A stretch of 64,000 bases of DNA from Dysosmobacter segnis (GCF_014297285.1 NZ_JACOQI010000008.1:97263-161262), one strand, 5' to 3'; positions 39,082-48,748 are shown, counted from the stretch's first letter. Made by a program: numbers and translations. Notes: generated from the letters alone by a model not told the origin.

Positions 39082-40278
39082 ATGAAAACAATTACGAGAG
39101 CAAAGTATCTCGATAGAATCATTGAACTGAACGGCACTCCTGACATCAAAATCATCACGGGCATTCGTCGATCCGGTAAGTCCAAGCTGATGCAGGCGTA
39201 TATTGAGTATCTGAAAAGTAATTTTGAAAACATCAATATCATCTTCATTGACTTCATGGATTTGGCCTATGAAGAAATCAAGGAATACCATGCCCTACAT
39301 GCCTATGTGGAAGAACATTATCAGGAAGGTAAAACGAACTACCTGTTTGTAGACGAGGTTCAGATGTGCCCCAAGTTTGAGCTGGCAATCAACAGCCTGT
39401 ACTCTAAGGGAAAATACGACATCTATGTAACAGGCTCCAATGCTTTCCTGTTGAGTGCGGATCTGGCAACTCTGTTTACCGGACGCTATATTGAAATTCA
39501 TGTGTTTCCTTTCAGCTTCCAGGAATATTGCCAATATTATGATGATATTAGCGACAAAGATAAGCTCTTTGATGATTACACTATCAAGGGCGGTTTAGCA
39601 GGTTCCTATGCTTATAGAACCGAAAAAGACAGAACAAACTATATCGAAGAGGTCTACAAAACGATTGTGACAAGGGATTTGGTGCAGAAATATGCGCTCC
39701 CGGACACTTTGGTTTTACAACGTCTGAGCGAGTTCCTTATGGATAATATCAGCAATCTGACTTCCCCCAACAAGGTTAGTCAGCTGCTAACGGCAAACGA
39801 TACCCCGACCAATCATGTAACCGTTGGCAAGTACATTAAGCATTTGTGCAATGCTTTTGTATTTTATGATATTAAGAGATACGACATCCGAGGCAAGAAA
39901 TATCTTGAAAGCTCTGAAAAGTTCTATCTTTGTGACAGCGGTATTCGATATGCAATACTGGGAAGCAGAAATATAGATTATGGCAGAGTATATGAAAACA
40001 TCGTTTGCATTGAGCTTCTTCGCCGGGGATATGATGTTTATGTCGGCAAGCTCTACCAAAAAGAAATCGACTTTGTTGCGCAGAGAGGCAGCGAGAAGTT
40101 TTATATTCAGGTCAGCGACAACATTTCCGGGCAGGAAACATTTGAGAGAGAATGCTCTCCTCTGCTTCAGATTCGAGATGCTTATCCGAAAATGATTATT
40201 GCCAGAACCAAACATCCAAAATACAGTTATGAAGGAATCGAAATTCATGATATAGCCGATTGGTTGCTACGAGAATAA
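39082..40278 (+). CDS. AAA_14/DUF4143 ATPase
   Basis: ATPase of 398 aa. Walker A GIRRSGKSKLMQAYI, Walker B TNYLFVDEVQMCPKF and sensor-like YVTGSNAFLLS lie in the first 150 residues. The DUF4143 C-terminal region ends with a nuclease-like segment GYDVYVGKLYQKEIDFVAQR. ATG 39082 is chosen over 38992 because the family begins MKTITRAKYLDRI. Such genes are common, stand alone, and have no settled role. Lower GC than its neighbours fits horizontal arrival. Confidence 0.85.
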   Translation: MKTITRAKYLDRIIELNGTPDIKIITGIRRSGKSKLMQAYIEYLKSNFENINIIFIDFMDLAYEEIKEYHALHAYVEEHYQEGKTNYLFVDEVQMCPKFELAINSLYSKGKYDIYVTGSNAFLLSADLATLFTGRYIEIHVFPFSFQEYCQYYDDISDKDKLFDDYTIKGGLAGSYAYRTEKDRTNYIEEVYKTIVTRDLVQKYALPDTLVLQRLSEFLMDNISNLTSPNKVSQLLTANDTPTNHVTVGKYIKHLCNAFVFYDIKRYDIRGKKYLESSEKFYLCDSGIRYAILGSRNIDYGRVYENIVCIELLRRGYDVYVGKLYQKEIDFVAQRGSEKFYIQVSDNISGQETFERECSPLLQIRDAYPKMIIARTKHPKYSYEGIEIHDIADWLLRE

Positions 40279-40710
40279 GCAAGGCGAAATATCTCTGTCA
40301 TTCTCTATTGTAAGATCCACGCAAAGACAAGCCCTCAGTCAAGGGGAACGGATCACGGGATATGCGGCGTCTGTTCCGAGCTGTCCGCAATCTCTGCACC
40401 GCAGGCAGGGGATCGGTTACTTTACCTGACAGCCATATCCGAATGAGGACACAATAATATTACGCGAAACGCAAGATACCTCGGGATACTTGCTTTTGTT
40501 ATGTGTGAAAAGCATTCTGCTCACGATAGGTGCAGAGTCTGTCCACAGGGGAATCTATCTGTGTCTATCATACTGCTTTCCCGTGTCCAATTTCTACCCC
40601 TTCTGTGCCCAGTTTCATCTTACTGCGTCCCAAGAAGAAGTTGCGGAATTTGGAAAGAGAAATACTGCTGTGAGATTGGCCAGATGGCCAGTGGCGGAAT
40701 CGAAATGTAA

Positions 40711-40764
40711 CATAAAACGCTTTGCTGGACCTGCATACTTTTCCGGTCCAACAAAGCGTTTTAG
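40711..40764. terminator. Bidirectional hairpin
   Basis: Nearly complementary arms of about 17 bases (AAAACGCTTTG...TGGACC with GGTCCA...CAAAGCGTTTT) around a 13-base loop. Confidence 0.6.
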
Positions 40765-40833
40765 TATTTTTAACAAAACTTTTTTACTACATCTGTGTAA
40801 ACACACAAAAACGACCGTTTGCGTTAACAGGTA

Positions 40834-40862
40834 TTGAAAAAACGATTACATAGTGCTATGAT
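40834..40862 (+). promoter_or_regulatory. Promoter of the TRAP transporter operon
   Basis: -35 TTGAAA (40834-40839), 17 bases, -10 TATGAT (40857-40862), 65 bases ahead of the binding-protein start. Confidence 0.78.
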
Positions 40863-40926
40863 TTCCCTGCGTTCTGGAAAAAACAATAAAGAATAGAGCG
40901 CACGAGGAAAAGAAGGGAGAAACAGC

Positions 40927-42057
40927 ATGAGAAAAAAATTGATTGCACTGCTTTTGGCAGCGGTCACCACGGTGTCTTTGCTGTCCGGCTGTGGAGCCGA
41001 CAGCGGTGTGATGGACACTGCTAACGCCAACGCAGTGGCTGGCGGCAACAGTAACCTGCCTGTGGTTACCTGGAAGATGGGGTCCACTTGGGGTGCCGGC
41101 AACGTCCACTTCACTGTGGATCAGCGCTTCGGCGAAATCCTCAGCCAGCTCACCGGAGGTCGCTTTACCGTGACTAACTATTCCGAAGGCGAGCTTTGCT
41201 CCGCCAAAGAGCTGTTTGATTATGTCAGTCAGGGCACCATTCAGTGCGGCGGCGACTGGGGCGGCTACTGGTCCGGCAAGGACACCGCGTTCGAGCTGCT
41301 GTCCACCATTATGGACGACTTCACCGCTCTGGACTACTACACCTGGATCTATGAGGCCGGCGGTCTGGACTGCTACAAGGAAATGTACGGCCAGTACAAC
41401 ATGAACTATTTCCCGCTGGTCACCAACCCCTCCGAGTCCGGTATCCGCTCTGTGAAGCCCATTACCTCCATCGCTGATATGCAGAAGATGAAGATCCGTC
41501 TGGGCGGCGTTATGGCTGGTAAGGCTGCTCAGAAGCTGGGCATCAACATCACCACCGTGGCTGCTTCCGAACTGTATGAGTCCCTGCAGCGCGGCGTCAT
41601 CGATGGCGGCGAGTTCTCCGGCCCCAAGGCTGACGACTCCCTGAAGCTGCAGGAAGTGGCCAAGTACTGGTGCGCTCCCGCTTGGTATCAGTCTGCCGGC
41701 GTCAACGGCGTCATGGTGAACATGGACGCCTGGAACAAGCTGCCCGAGGAATACCAGACCGCCTTTGAGACCGCCGCCCGCCTCTGCTGCGGCGAACAGT
41801 TGTCCCGCTACATTTACAACGATATGACCGTCACCAACAAGATGATCGACGAGGAGGGCATCACGGTAACTCACCTCAACGACGAGGACTGGCAGAAGAT
41901 CCGTGAGACCTGCCTCCAGACCTATGCGGAGGAGTGCGAGATCAACCCCAACTTCAAGATGGTCTATGACTCCATGCAGGCTTATCGTGAGACTGCCAAC
42001 AACTACCGCGACTGGACCGGCGACTATGGCTTCGGCTTCAACCGGACCGAAGGTTAA
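40927..42057 (+). CDS. TRAP transporter solute-binding lipoprotein (DctP family)
   Basis: Extracellular binding protein of 376 aa. The signal ends in LLSGC, then a short linker and a DctP fold: WKMGSTWGAGNVHFTVDQRF, MKIRLGGVMAGKAAQKLG (with the conserved Arg that binds a carboxylate) and LQRGVIDGGEFSG. TRAP systems of this subtype carry keto acids or other organic acids. GGAGAAAC precedes the ATG. Confidence 0.9.
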   Translation: MRKKLIALLLAAVTTVSLLSGCGADSGVMDTANANAVAGGNSNLPVVTWKMGSTWGAGNVHFTVDQRFGEILSQLTGGRFTVTNYSEGELCSAKELFDYVSQGTIQCGGDWGGYWSGKDTAFELLSTIMDDFTALDYYTWIYEAGGLDCYKEMYGQYNMNYFPLVTNPSESGIRSVKPITSIADMQKMKIRLGGVMAGKAAQKLGINITTVAASELYESLQRGVIDGGEFSGPKADDSLKLQEVAKYWCAPAWYQSAGVNGVMVNMDAWNKLPEEYQTAFETAARLCCGEQLSRYIYNDMTVTNKMIDEEGITVTHLNDEDWQKIRETCLQTYAEECEINPNFKMVYDSMQAYRETANNYRDWTGDYGFGFNRTEG

Positions 42058-42107
42058 GCCCCTTTCCTTATAAGAAATTCTGAAACATAAGAGAAAGAGG
42101 TGCTGAA

Positions 42108-42656
42108 ATGAAAGTAATCAAAGGGATCTGCAACGGCATCGATAAGTTCAACGACATCCTTGGCCGTGTGTTTTCCGTTCTGGTGCTGGGCATTCTCGGT
42201 GTCATCCTCTGCGAGGTCGTTCTGCGGCGTATTTTCAACCGTCCCCAGATCTGGACCCAGGATCTGACCGTGATGCTCTTTGCCTGCTACATTATCCTGA
42301 TCTGCGCGTATGGCTTCCAGAAGAAAGCCTTCGTGGCAGTAGACGTGATATTTGCCATGCTGCCCCAGATGGCGCAGCACATCCTGCACATCATTACTTA
42401 CCTGATTTTCCTGGTGCCCTTTGTGGTAAGTATGCTGCCCACAAGCTGGAGATTTTTCCTGCGGGCCTACACCACCCATGAGCAGACCTACTCCGTGTGG
42501 GCCGCGCCTACCTGGCCGGTGAAGCTGTGCCTGTTTATCGGCCTTGCGCTGCTGGCGATTCAGTCTGTCTCTGAGATTCTCAAGCAGGTTCAGGCCATTG
42601 TGGAGCTGGCACAGGGGAAGAAAACGCTTCCCGCTGACGGAAAGGAGGCCCAGTAA
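42108..42656 (+). CDS. TRAP transporter small permease (DctQ family)
   Basis: Membrane subunit of 182 aa with four hydrophobic segments; VLVLGILGVILCEVVLRRIF and PQIWTQDLTVMLFACYIILI are typical. Its stop overlaps the start of the large permease by one base. Confidence 0.88.
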   Translation: MKVIKGICNGIDKFNDILGRVFSVLVLGILGVILCEVVLRRIFNRPQIWTQDLTVMLFACYIILICAYGFQKKAFVAVDVIFAMLPQMAQHILHIITYLIFLVPFVVSMLPTSWRFFLRAYTTHEQTYSVWAAPTWPVKLCLFIGLALLAIQSVSEILKQVQAIVELAQGKKTLPADGKEAQ

Positions 42657-44038
42657 TGGCGGCAATTATGCAACAACTTCAGGCGTGGGTCTCCGCGTCC
42701 GGTATTCTCGCTGATAAGATGGCGGTCATCATGATCATCGCCCTGTTCGGCCTGATGGTTGTGGGCCTGGTGCTGGGTCAGGAACTGGCCTTCGTGCTGG
42801 GCGGCGCCGGTGTCATCATCGGCTGGCTGGCTTGGGGCGGCCCCGGCGTTACCATCGCCATGACCAAAATTTACGACCAGATGCAGAGTTACTCCATGGT
42901 GGCAATCCCCATGTTCGTGCTGATGGCAAACTTCCTGACCCATTCCAAGGTGGCAGATGGCCTGTTTGAGTCCATCCGTTACCTTCTTGGCCCCCTGAAG
43001 GGCGGTCTGGGTCTGGCCGTCATTCTGGTTTCCACTGTGTTCGCCGCCACCACCGGTATCGTGGGCGCATCCGTGGTCACCATGGGTATGCTGTCCCTGC
43101 CTGTGCTGCTTCGCAGCGGCTACAAGCCCTCTCTGGCCTGCGGCATGGTGTGCGCCGGCGGTTCTCTGGGTATTCTGATCCCGCCCTCCATCATGCTGGT
43201 GTCTATGGGCAGCTATGCGGAGGTTTCTGTCGGCAAGATCTTCTTTGCCGCCATTACCCCCGGTCTGATGCTTTCCCTGTGCTACATCATCTACCTGATG
43301 GTGGTCTGCCGCATTCATCCAGATTGGGGTCCGGCCATGAGCGCTGAGGAACTGGCTGAGATGCCTCTGAAGAAGCGCATCAGCGGTTCCCTCATCAACC
43401 TGATCCCGCCCCTGATCCTGATCTTCGCCGTGCTGGGTTCCATCTTCGGCGGTATTGCCACGCCTACGGAGGCTGCCGGCATGGGTGCGATCTTTGCATT
43501 GATCCTGGCAATTTTCTATAAGCAGTTCAGTCTGGAAATGCTGAAGGAGTCTCTGATCGATACTGCCAAGACCACCGCCATGGTGTTCATCATCCTGTTC
43601 GGCGCCGCGGCCTTCACCGGCGTGTTCATGTCTCTGGACGGCGATCAGATCATTGCGAACTGGGTGCTGGGCATGGGCATCGGCAAGTGGGGCGCTTTCG
43701 CCATCATGTGCGTCATTGTCTTCATCCTGGGTATGTTCATCGATTGGCTGGGCATCGTGATGATCGTATTTCCGATCTTCCTGCCCATTATGGACCAGTT
43801 CGGCTTTGACCGGCTGTGGCTGGTGGCTGTCACTGCCACGTTGCTGCAGACCTGCTTCATGACCCCACCTTTCGGCTTTGCTCTGTTCTATGTCAAGGGC
43901 ATCCTGCCGGGGGATGTCAAGATCCAGGAAGTTTACAAGGGCGTTATTCCCTTTATCATCATTATCTGCATCGTCACCGTTCTGTGTGCAGTATTCCCGC
44001 CTCTGGTGACCTGGCTACCCAGCCTGCTGGCTAGCTAA
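42656..44038 (+). CDS. TRAP transporter large permease (DctM family)
   Basis: Membrane subunit of 460 aa with 12 or more helices. FAATTGIVGASVVTMGMLSL, AGGSLGILIPPSIMLVSMGS and GGIATPTEAAGMGAIFALIL match the conserved DctM motifs. Completes an intact sodium-coupled TRAP importer. The next gene is 450 bases away, so the operon is three genes. Confidence 0.92.
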   Translation: MAAIMQQLQAWVSASGILADKMAVIMIIALFGLMVVGLVLGQELAFVLGGAGVIIGWLAWGGPGVTIAMTKIYDQMQSYSMVAIPMFVLMANFLTHSKVADGLFESIRYLLGPLKGGLGLAVILVSTVFAATTGIVGASVVTMGMLSLPVLLRSGYKPSLACGMVCAGGSLGILIPPSIMLVSMGSYAEVSVGKIFFAAITPGLMLSLCYIIYLMVVCRIHPDWGPAMSAEELAEMPLKKRISGSLINLIPPLILIFAVLGSIFGGIATPTEAAGMGAIFALILAIFYKQFSLEMLKESLIDTAKTTAMVFIILFGAAAFTGVFMSLDGDQIIANWVLGMGIGKWGAFAIMCVIVFILGMFIDWLGIVMIVFPIFLPIMDQFGFDRLWLVAVTATLLQTCFMTPPFGFALFYVKGILPGDVKIQEVYKGVIPFIIIICIVTVLCAVFPPLVTWLPSLLAS

Positions 44039-44057
44039 GCAGAAAACAAAACATTAA

Positions 44058-44094
44058 GGATCAGTGCCCCGCCATTTTTGGCGGGGCACTGATT
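44058..44094 (+). terminator. Terminator of the TRAP operon
   Basis: ATCAGTGCCCCGCC and GGCGGGGCACTGAT, perfect 14-base stem with a T-rich loop. Confidence 0.85.
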
Positions 44095-44494
44095 TGCATA
44101 GCGCTTTTAATGAACACGCATGCAGATGCATTAACAATAAAATCAAGACTCTACGGTGCAAATGGTACAGCTATCCAGGCGATAACTACTTCTTCCTGAA
44201 ACTATTCGATGTCAGATGGAAACCCTATATCAGAAATTCTTCATTCTACTGCTTTTATGATTGCCTCCCTGATATGTTTTTATAACCATGAACGCATACA
44301 GCTTGCTACAAAAATGACCTCTATGGAAGTTCGATTTGGCACCGCTGCATGGCTAGTGTCCTAAATTATTGTCTAATTGACAGGGGTTGGCACAAGCCAG
44401 TGTCCGGTTTATGGGACACCTATGTGTGATAGACTACGGATAGAATCAAACGAAACAGAATCTTTCAAAAAATATTTTATCAGGGAGGAAATAT
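44095..44494. other. Intergenic region, no gene seen
   Basis: AT-richer sequence between the TRAP terminator and the small 44495 gene. I see no motif-bearing frame, tRNA or clear repeat. Confidence 0.5.
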
Positions 44495-44737
44495 ATGATG
44501 GGAGTAATTTTGGCTCTGTTTGCGCTTTCGTGCGCATTGTCTACAGTCAGTGACGCTGCCGCTTACAGCGACATGAAACGGCAGCAGAAGGGTCATTGGG
44601 ATAAAATGCGGGAACATATAAAGGAAAATTATGAACGCATGGCAAAAGAAAATGACTTTTATTGGCGTGCATCTGAGGATCCTTTTGGTATGATTGCGCC
44701 AGACCGGAGCCGCCACTATGACGGCACCCCCAGATGA
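44495..44737 (+). CDS. Small protein of unknown function
   Basis: 80 aa with a good GGGAGGA site before the ATG. The first about 20 residues are hydrophobic (GVILALFALSCALSTVSDAA), suggesting a membrane anchor or signal, and the rest is charged and helical (MKRQQKGHWDKMREHIKENY). A terminator follows at 44759. Not recognised; the well-formed expression signals support a real gene. Confidence 0.55.
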   Translation: MMGVILALFALSCALSTVSDAAAYSDMKRQQKGHWDKMREHIKENYERMAKENDFYWRASEDPFGMIAPDRSRHYDGTPR

Positions 44738-44758
44738 CGGACCGTTCACTATGAATAG

Positions 44759-44805
44759 AAAGCACCCAGAGAGACAGCCTCAAAAGGCCATTTCCTCTGG
44801 GTGCT
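44759..44805 (+). terminator. Hairpin after the small protein gene
   Basis: AGCACCCAGAG and CTCTGGGTGCT form an 11-base stem; weak T-run. Confidence 0.6.
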
Positions 44806-44905
44806 CATTTCAGTGCTATTTTTCCAGCTCTTTGCTATTGGTCATATATAAAAGGCTTGTTTTGACCCCGGCATCATGACATTGGTCTTAGCTGGAGGTT
44901 TTGAC

Positions 44906-45829
44906 TCAGGCTTCGGGGAGATCCCGTCCGTATTTTTGCAGAAGCTGGATAAAGCGTTCCGCGGGCTGCGACAGCGTATGGGCCTTCTGGCAGACCCAGC
45001 CGATGGTGATGGGATCGTCAAAGCCCTTGATGGGACGCTTGATCACCCCCTGAGCCCCGTTGCTTTCGGAGATGAAGCCGGTACCCAGATCATAGCCCTG
45101 ACACTGCTGCATGACCATCAGGCTTTGATAGAGTCCGTTGACAATGGTGACCTTCTGGGGATAAAAGTCCGGCACCAGCATCTCCTCCTGCAAAACGGAG
45201 GGCGCGTCGGAGTCCAGCTCATACATGATGCAGGGATATGGGTGCAGCTCCTCGATCGTCAGGACCTCCTTGGAGGCCAGAGGATGGGACTTATGGATAA
45301 ACACATAGGGCTTGCTGTCAAAAAGCGGGTGAAATTCCAGGTTGTTGTCGCCAAAGACACGGTTCATGTGCTTTCGGCTGCGGCTGCTGATGAACAATAC
45401 GCCCAGCTCCGTGGTTTTGTCCACGACCTGCTGGATGACCTCCGGGCCCTGCCCTACCAGAAATTTATAGGTATAGGATTCCTTTTGATAGGTATTCTGA
45501 TAGGCCATCATGGCGTCGATGACGAAGCAGTAATGCTGGCTGCTGACGCTGAGGGTCTCGTGGGTCTTGCTCAGATCCTGTGAAAAATGCTGGGAAATAT
45601 GCTCAGCGTCCGTCAAAAGCCGTTCTCCCATGTTCAGAAGCTCCCGGCCCTCGGCGGTCAGGGTGATCCCGGCGGCAGAGCGGACAAAAATCGTGATCCC
45701 CAGCTCCTCCTCCAATGCGCAGACCATTTTGCTGATGCCGGGCTGGGAGACATACAGGGCCTGAGCGGCTTTGCTGAAGGAGCCGCATTTTGCCACCGTG
45801 GAAATATACTTCAACTGGAGCAGTGTCAT
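44906..45829 (-). CDS. LysR-family transcriptional regulator
   Basis: Regulator of 307 aa. The N-terminal HTH (VAKCGSFSKAAQALYVSQPG then ISKMVCALEEELGITIFVRS) and effector domain are intact. It lies divergent from brnQ and the second gamma-lyase gene, with both promoters in a 300-base gap, so it probably responds to an amino acid or keto acid to control uptake and breakdown. Confidence 0.88.
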   Translation of the reverse strand: MTLLQLKYISTVAKCGSFSKAAQALYVSQPGISKMVCALEEELGITIFVRSAAGITLTAEGRELLNMGERLLTDAEHISQHFSQDLSKTHETLSVSSQHYCFVIDAMMAYQNTYQKESYTYKFLVGQGPEVIQQVVDKTTELGVLFISSRSRKHMNRVFGDNNLEFHPLFDSKPYVFIHKSHPLASKEVLTIEELHPYPCIMYELDSDAPSVLQEEMLVPDFYPQKVTIVNGLYQSLMVMQQCQGYDLGTGFISESNGAQGVIKRPIKGFDDPITIGWVCQKAHTLSQPAERFIQLLQKYGRDLPEA

Positions 45830-45870
45830 ACCAAGTGCCGCCTTTCCTCATTTTTCGATGGATCTCTCGC

Positions 45871-45900
45871 ATTATAGCACAGGAAATTCAAAATGCGCAA
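45871..45900 (-). promoter_or_regulatory. Promoter of the lysR gene at 44906
   Basis: Minus strand: -35 TTGCGC (45900-45895), 18 bases, -10 TATAAT (45876-45871). Confidence 0.7.
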
Positions 45901-45960
45901 CTAAAATCATACCAAAATGGTTTGCTTTAATAAAAACAAACATTTTCGCGGCACAAAACA

Positions 45961-45979
45961 GCATTTTTTAAAAAAATGC
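45961..45979. promoter_or_regulatory. A/T palindrome between lysR and brnQ
   Basis: GCATTTTTT and AAAAAATGC, 9-base perfect arms around one base. An operator candidate in the divergent region, but runs of A/T alone can produce it. Confidence 0.35.
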
Positions 45980-46032
45980 ACGATTATGAGGCGATATACA
46001 CAAAAGTAATTGCGGTTTATAACATTGGTTTA

Positions 46033-46062
46033 TTGGACAAATCCGACCTTTGCGGCTATCAT
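46033..46062 (+). promoter_or_regulatory. Likely promoter of brnQ
   Basis: -35 TTGGAC (46033-46038), 18 bases, -10 TATCAT (46057-46062), 67 bases before the start codon. The -35 is weak, which is consistent with activation by the divergent LysR protein. Confidence 0.5.
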
Positions 46063-46128
46063 AGAAAACAGCAAGCGGTTCTCAGTTTTTCAGTGTGCAA
46101 AATAGAGAAATAGGGAGGAACTTACTTT

Positions 46129-47418
46129 ATGCAAGAGAAAAAAATCAAATTTACCGACGTATTGTTCGTCGGTCTGGCGTTCTTCGCCTCCTACTTCGGC
46201 GCGGGCAACCTGATCTTCCCGCCGATGCTGGGCCTGCAAAGCGGCAGCAACTGGCTCAGCGGCATGATCGGTATGCTGGCCTCCGGTGTGGGTCTGCCCA
46301 TTCTGGCCATCATCGTGCTGGGTATGTGCGGCTCTGTCCAGAAAATCTCCGACCATGTGAACAAGAAGTTCTACACCGTCATGATCGGCGCCATCATGAT
46401 CCTCTGCTGCTGCGTGTCCATCCCCAGAACTGCAGCCGTCGGCATTGAGATGGGCCTTCAGGGCATCTGGCCCGGCGCGCCCTACCTGATTTTCGTCATT
46501 CTCTACTTCGTGATTGCGTTCCTGTTCGCCAAGGACCGCGGCACCGCACTGGATAAGGTCGGCAAGATCCTGACCCCCATTATGACCATCATCCTGTTCA
46601 TTCTGGTAGTCAAGGGCGCTGTCAGCCCCATCGGTACCCCCGGCGCCGCCTCCGTGGATAACGCCTTTGTCAACAGCTTCCTGGGTGGTTACAGCACCGG
46701 CGACGTTCTGGTGTCCTTCCTGGCTGCCGGCGTGTTCTTTGACAGCATCAAGCGCAAGGGCTACGAGGGTGAAGCCTTCCGCAAGGCCCATGTCCGGGCC
46801 TGCCTGATCGCCGCCGTCTGCCTGGCTATTGTCTATGGCGGCCTGCTGTATATGGGCGCCTGCGTCAGCACCGAGTACACGCCCGACAGCATCAGCAACG
46901 CCAACCTCCTGCTGTCGATCATCCGCTCCAGCGGCGGCCAGATCGCGATTTACGGCCTGTGCCTGTCCGTGGTGCTGGCCTGCCTCACCACCGCCATCAG
47001 CCAGATCACCGCAGTGGCAGATTTCTATGAGACCGCCACCCACGGCAAGCTGTCCTATAAGGTTCTGGTCATGATCGTCCCCATCGTCACCACCATCGTC
47101 GCCAGCTTCGGTCTGGATACCATCGTGAGCCTGACCTCCCCCTGGTTCTCCTTCTTCTATCCCATCACGCTGGTGATGACCATTCTGGGCATCTTCGAGA
47201 AGAAGATCCCCAATGACGGCGCGTTCAAGGGCGCTGTGTACTTCACGGTGATCTACGCCGTTCTGGATCTGCCCCACGAGTATGGCTTCGGCTTCCTGGA
47301 CCCCGTTCTGAATCACATCCCCCTCTATGGTCTGGGCTTCGGCTGGATCGTTCCCGCCATCGTGGGCTTCATCGTGGGTCTCATTGCCTGGAAGGGCAAG
47401 GGCCGCACGGAGACCTGA
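46129..47418 (+). CDS. brnQ: Branched-chain amino acid carrier (BrnQ family)
   Basis: Membrane symporter of 429 aa with about 12 helices. FFASYFGAGNLIFPPMLGLQ is the BrnQ signature near the N-terminus; VDNAFVNSFLGGYSTGDVLV and ITLVMTILGIFEKKIPNDGA also fit. The family carries Leu, Ile, Val and in some members Met with sodium or protons. Followed by a gamma-lyase gene 67 bases on, so import of methionine or homoserine-type substrates is possible. Confidence 0.9.
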   Translation: MQEKKIKFTDVLFVGLAFFASYFGAGNLIFPPMLGLQSGSNWLSGMIGMLASGVGLPILAIIVLGMCGSVQKISDHVNKKFYTVMIGAIMILCCCVSIPRTAAVGIEMGLQGIWPGAPYLIFVILYFVIAFLFAKDRGTALDKVGKILTPIMTIILFILVVKGAVSPIGTPGAASVDNAFVNSFLGGYSTGDVLVSFLAAGVFFDSIKRKGYEGEAFRKAHVRACLIAAVCLAIVYGGLLYMGACVSTEYTPDSISNANLLLSIIRSSGGQIAIYGLCLSVVLACLTTAISQITAVADFYETATHGKLSYKVLVMIVPIVTTIVASFGLDTIVSLTSPWFSFFYPITLVMTILGIFEKKIPNDGAFKGAVYFTVIYAVLDLPHEYGFGFLDPVLNHIPLYGLGFGWIVPAIVGFIVGLIAWKGKGRTET

Positions 47419-47485
47419 GCAAACTGTTACTGAGCTTTATACCGTATTGGAATGGAACGCGCAAAGCGCGTAAGGAGGAATTTCT

Positions 47486-48685
47486 ATGTCCATTGAAAAA
47501 GGCGACGCGACCAAATATGTCCATACCGGCAACGGCGAGCTGTGCTATGAGCTGAACAAGGCTCTGACTGTGCCGGAGACCTTCCCCATCTACCTGTCCT
47601 CTGCCTATATCTTCGATTCCATTGATCCCATCGACAAGATCTGCGACGAGGGCGCTCCCGGCTATGCTTACTTCCGTCTGGGCAATCCAAACGCCGACGC
47701 CACCTCTCAGATCCTGGCCGCCGGTGACGGGGCCGAAAAGGGTCTGGTATTCTCCTCCGGCATGGCGGCCATTACGACCTCCATTCTGGCAACGGTGAAG
47801 CCCGGCGATCACATCGTGGCCTCCCCCATCATTTACGGCGAGGCGTTCTACTACCTGAAGTATGAGCTGAAGCGCTGGGGCGTGGAGACCACCTTCATCG
47901 ACTTCAACACGCAGGATGTGGCGGACTATATCCGTCCCAACACCAAGCTGGTATACGGCGAGACCATTGCCAACCCCCTGATGAGCGTACCGGACATCCA
48001 GCATCTGGCGGACGTGGCTCACGCCAACGGCGCCAAGCTGTTTATCGACAACACCTTTGCCACTTCGATCATTGCCAAGCCCATCAAGTACGGCGCGGAT
48101 CTGGTGATTTACAGCGCCACCAAGTATCTGGGCGGTCACGATGACCTGGTAGGCGGCGCGGTGGTCGGCTCCGAGGAGATCATCAAGTCTCTGAGCTTCT
48201 ACCTGGGTCTCTACGGCGCGAATCTGGGCGCCACGGAATCCTGGCTGCTGGCCCGGAGCCTGCGGACGCTGCCTCTGCGGGTAAAGAAGATGGCTGAAAA
48301 CGGTCTGGCGCTGGCCAAGTTCTTTGAGAGCCATCCCAAGGTGGAAAAGGTTTACTACCCCGGTCTGGAATCCTCCCCCAGCAAGGCGCTGGCCGATAAG
48401 CAGTTCGAGGGCAACGGCTACGGCGGTATGCTCTGCGTGAACTTCAAGGGCGGTCAGAAAGAGATCGACAAACTCATCAGCAATTTGCAGCTGGTACGCT
48501 TCGTACCCACTCTGGCCGGCGTCGGCACCACGCTGACCTATCCGCCCAGAGCGTCTCACCGGGATCTCAGCCCCGACGAGCTGGCGGCCATCGGTATTAC
48601 TATGGGCCAGATCCGGCTTTCTTCCGGTCTGGAGGATACCGACGATCTGCTGAACGACTTCGATCAGGCATTGGCAAAGATGTGA
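47486..48685 (+). CDS. PLP-dependent gamma-lyase/trans-sulfuration enzyme
   Basis: Cys/Met-metabolism PLP enzyme of 399 aa, paralogue of the 37049 gene but clearly diverged. The PLP lysine is in YSATKYLGGHDDLVGG; FSSGMAAITTSILATVKPGD and KLFIDNTFATSIIAKP are other landmarks. The family eliminates thiols and ammonia from Met, Hcy or Cys, or makes cystathionine. Co-transcription with brnQ suggests a catabolic role. AGGAGGA precedes the ATG. Confidence 0.88.
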   Translation: MSIEKGDATKYVHTGNGELCYELNKALTVPETFPIYLSSAYIFDSIDPIDKICDEGAPGYAYFRLGNPNADATSQILAAGDGAEKGLVFSSGMAAITTSILATVKPGDHIVASPIIYGEAFYYLKYELKRWGVETTFIDFNTQDVADYIRPNTKLVYGETIANPLMSVPDIQHLADVAHANGAKLFIDNTFATSIIAKPIKYGADLVIYSATKYLGGHDDLVGGAVVGSEEIIKSLSFYLGLYGANLGATESWLLARSLRTLPLRVKKMAENGLALAKFFESHPKVEKVYYPGLESSPSKALADKQFEGNGYGGMLCVNFKGGQKEIDKLISNLQLVRFVPTLAGVGTTLTYPPRASHRDLSPDELAAIGITMGQIRLSSGLEDTDDLLNDFDQALAKM

Positions 48686-48712
48686 TCCAGCGAAAGCAAC
48701 ACTGCGATTTTT

Positions 48713-48748
48713 CAAAAGAGGGACCGTTTCAGAGCGGTCCCTCTTTTA
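48713..48748. terminator. Bidirectional terminator
   Basis: AAAAGAGGGACCG and CGGTCCCTCTTTT, 13-base stem with a short loop, ends the brnQ operon. Confidence 0.88.

Larger units (their letters stand above)
40279..40926. other. Intergenic region before TRAP operon
   Basis: No supported gene. It contains an inverted repeat at 40711-40764 (AAAACGCTTTG and CAAAGCGTTTT, extended by TGGACC/GGTCCA), which looks like a bidirectional terminator, and the TRAP promoter at 40834-40862. Confidence 0.6.
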
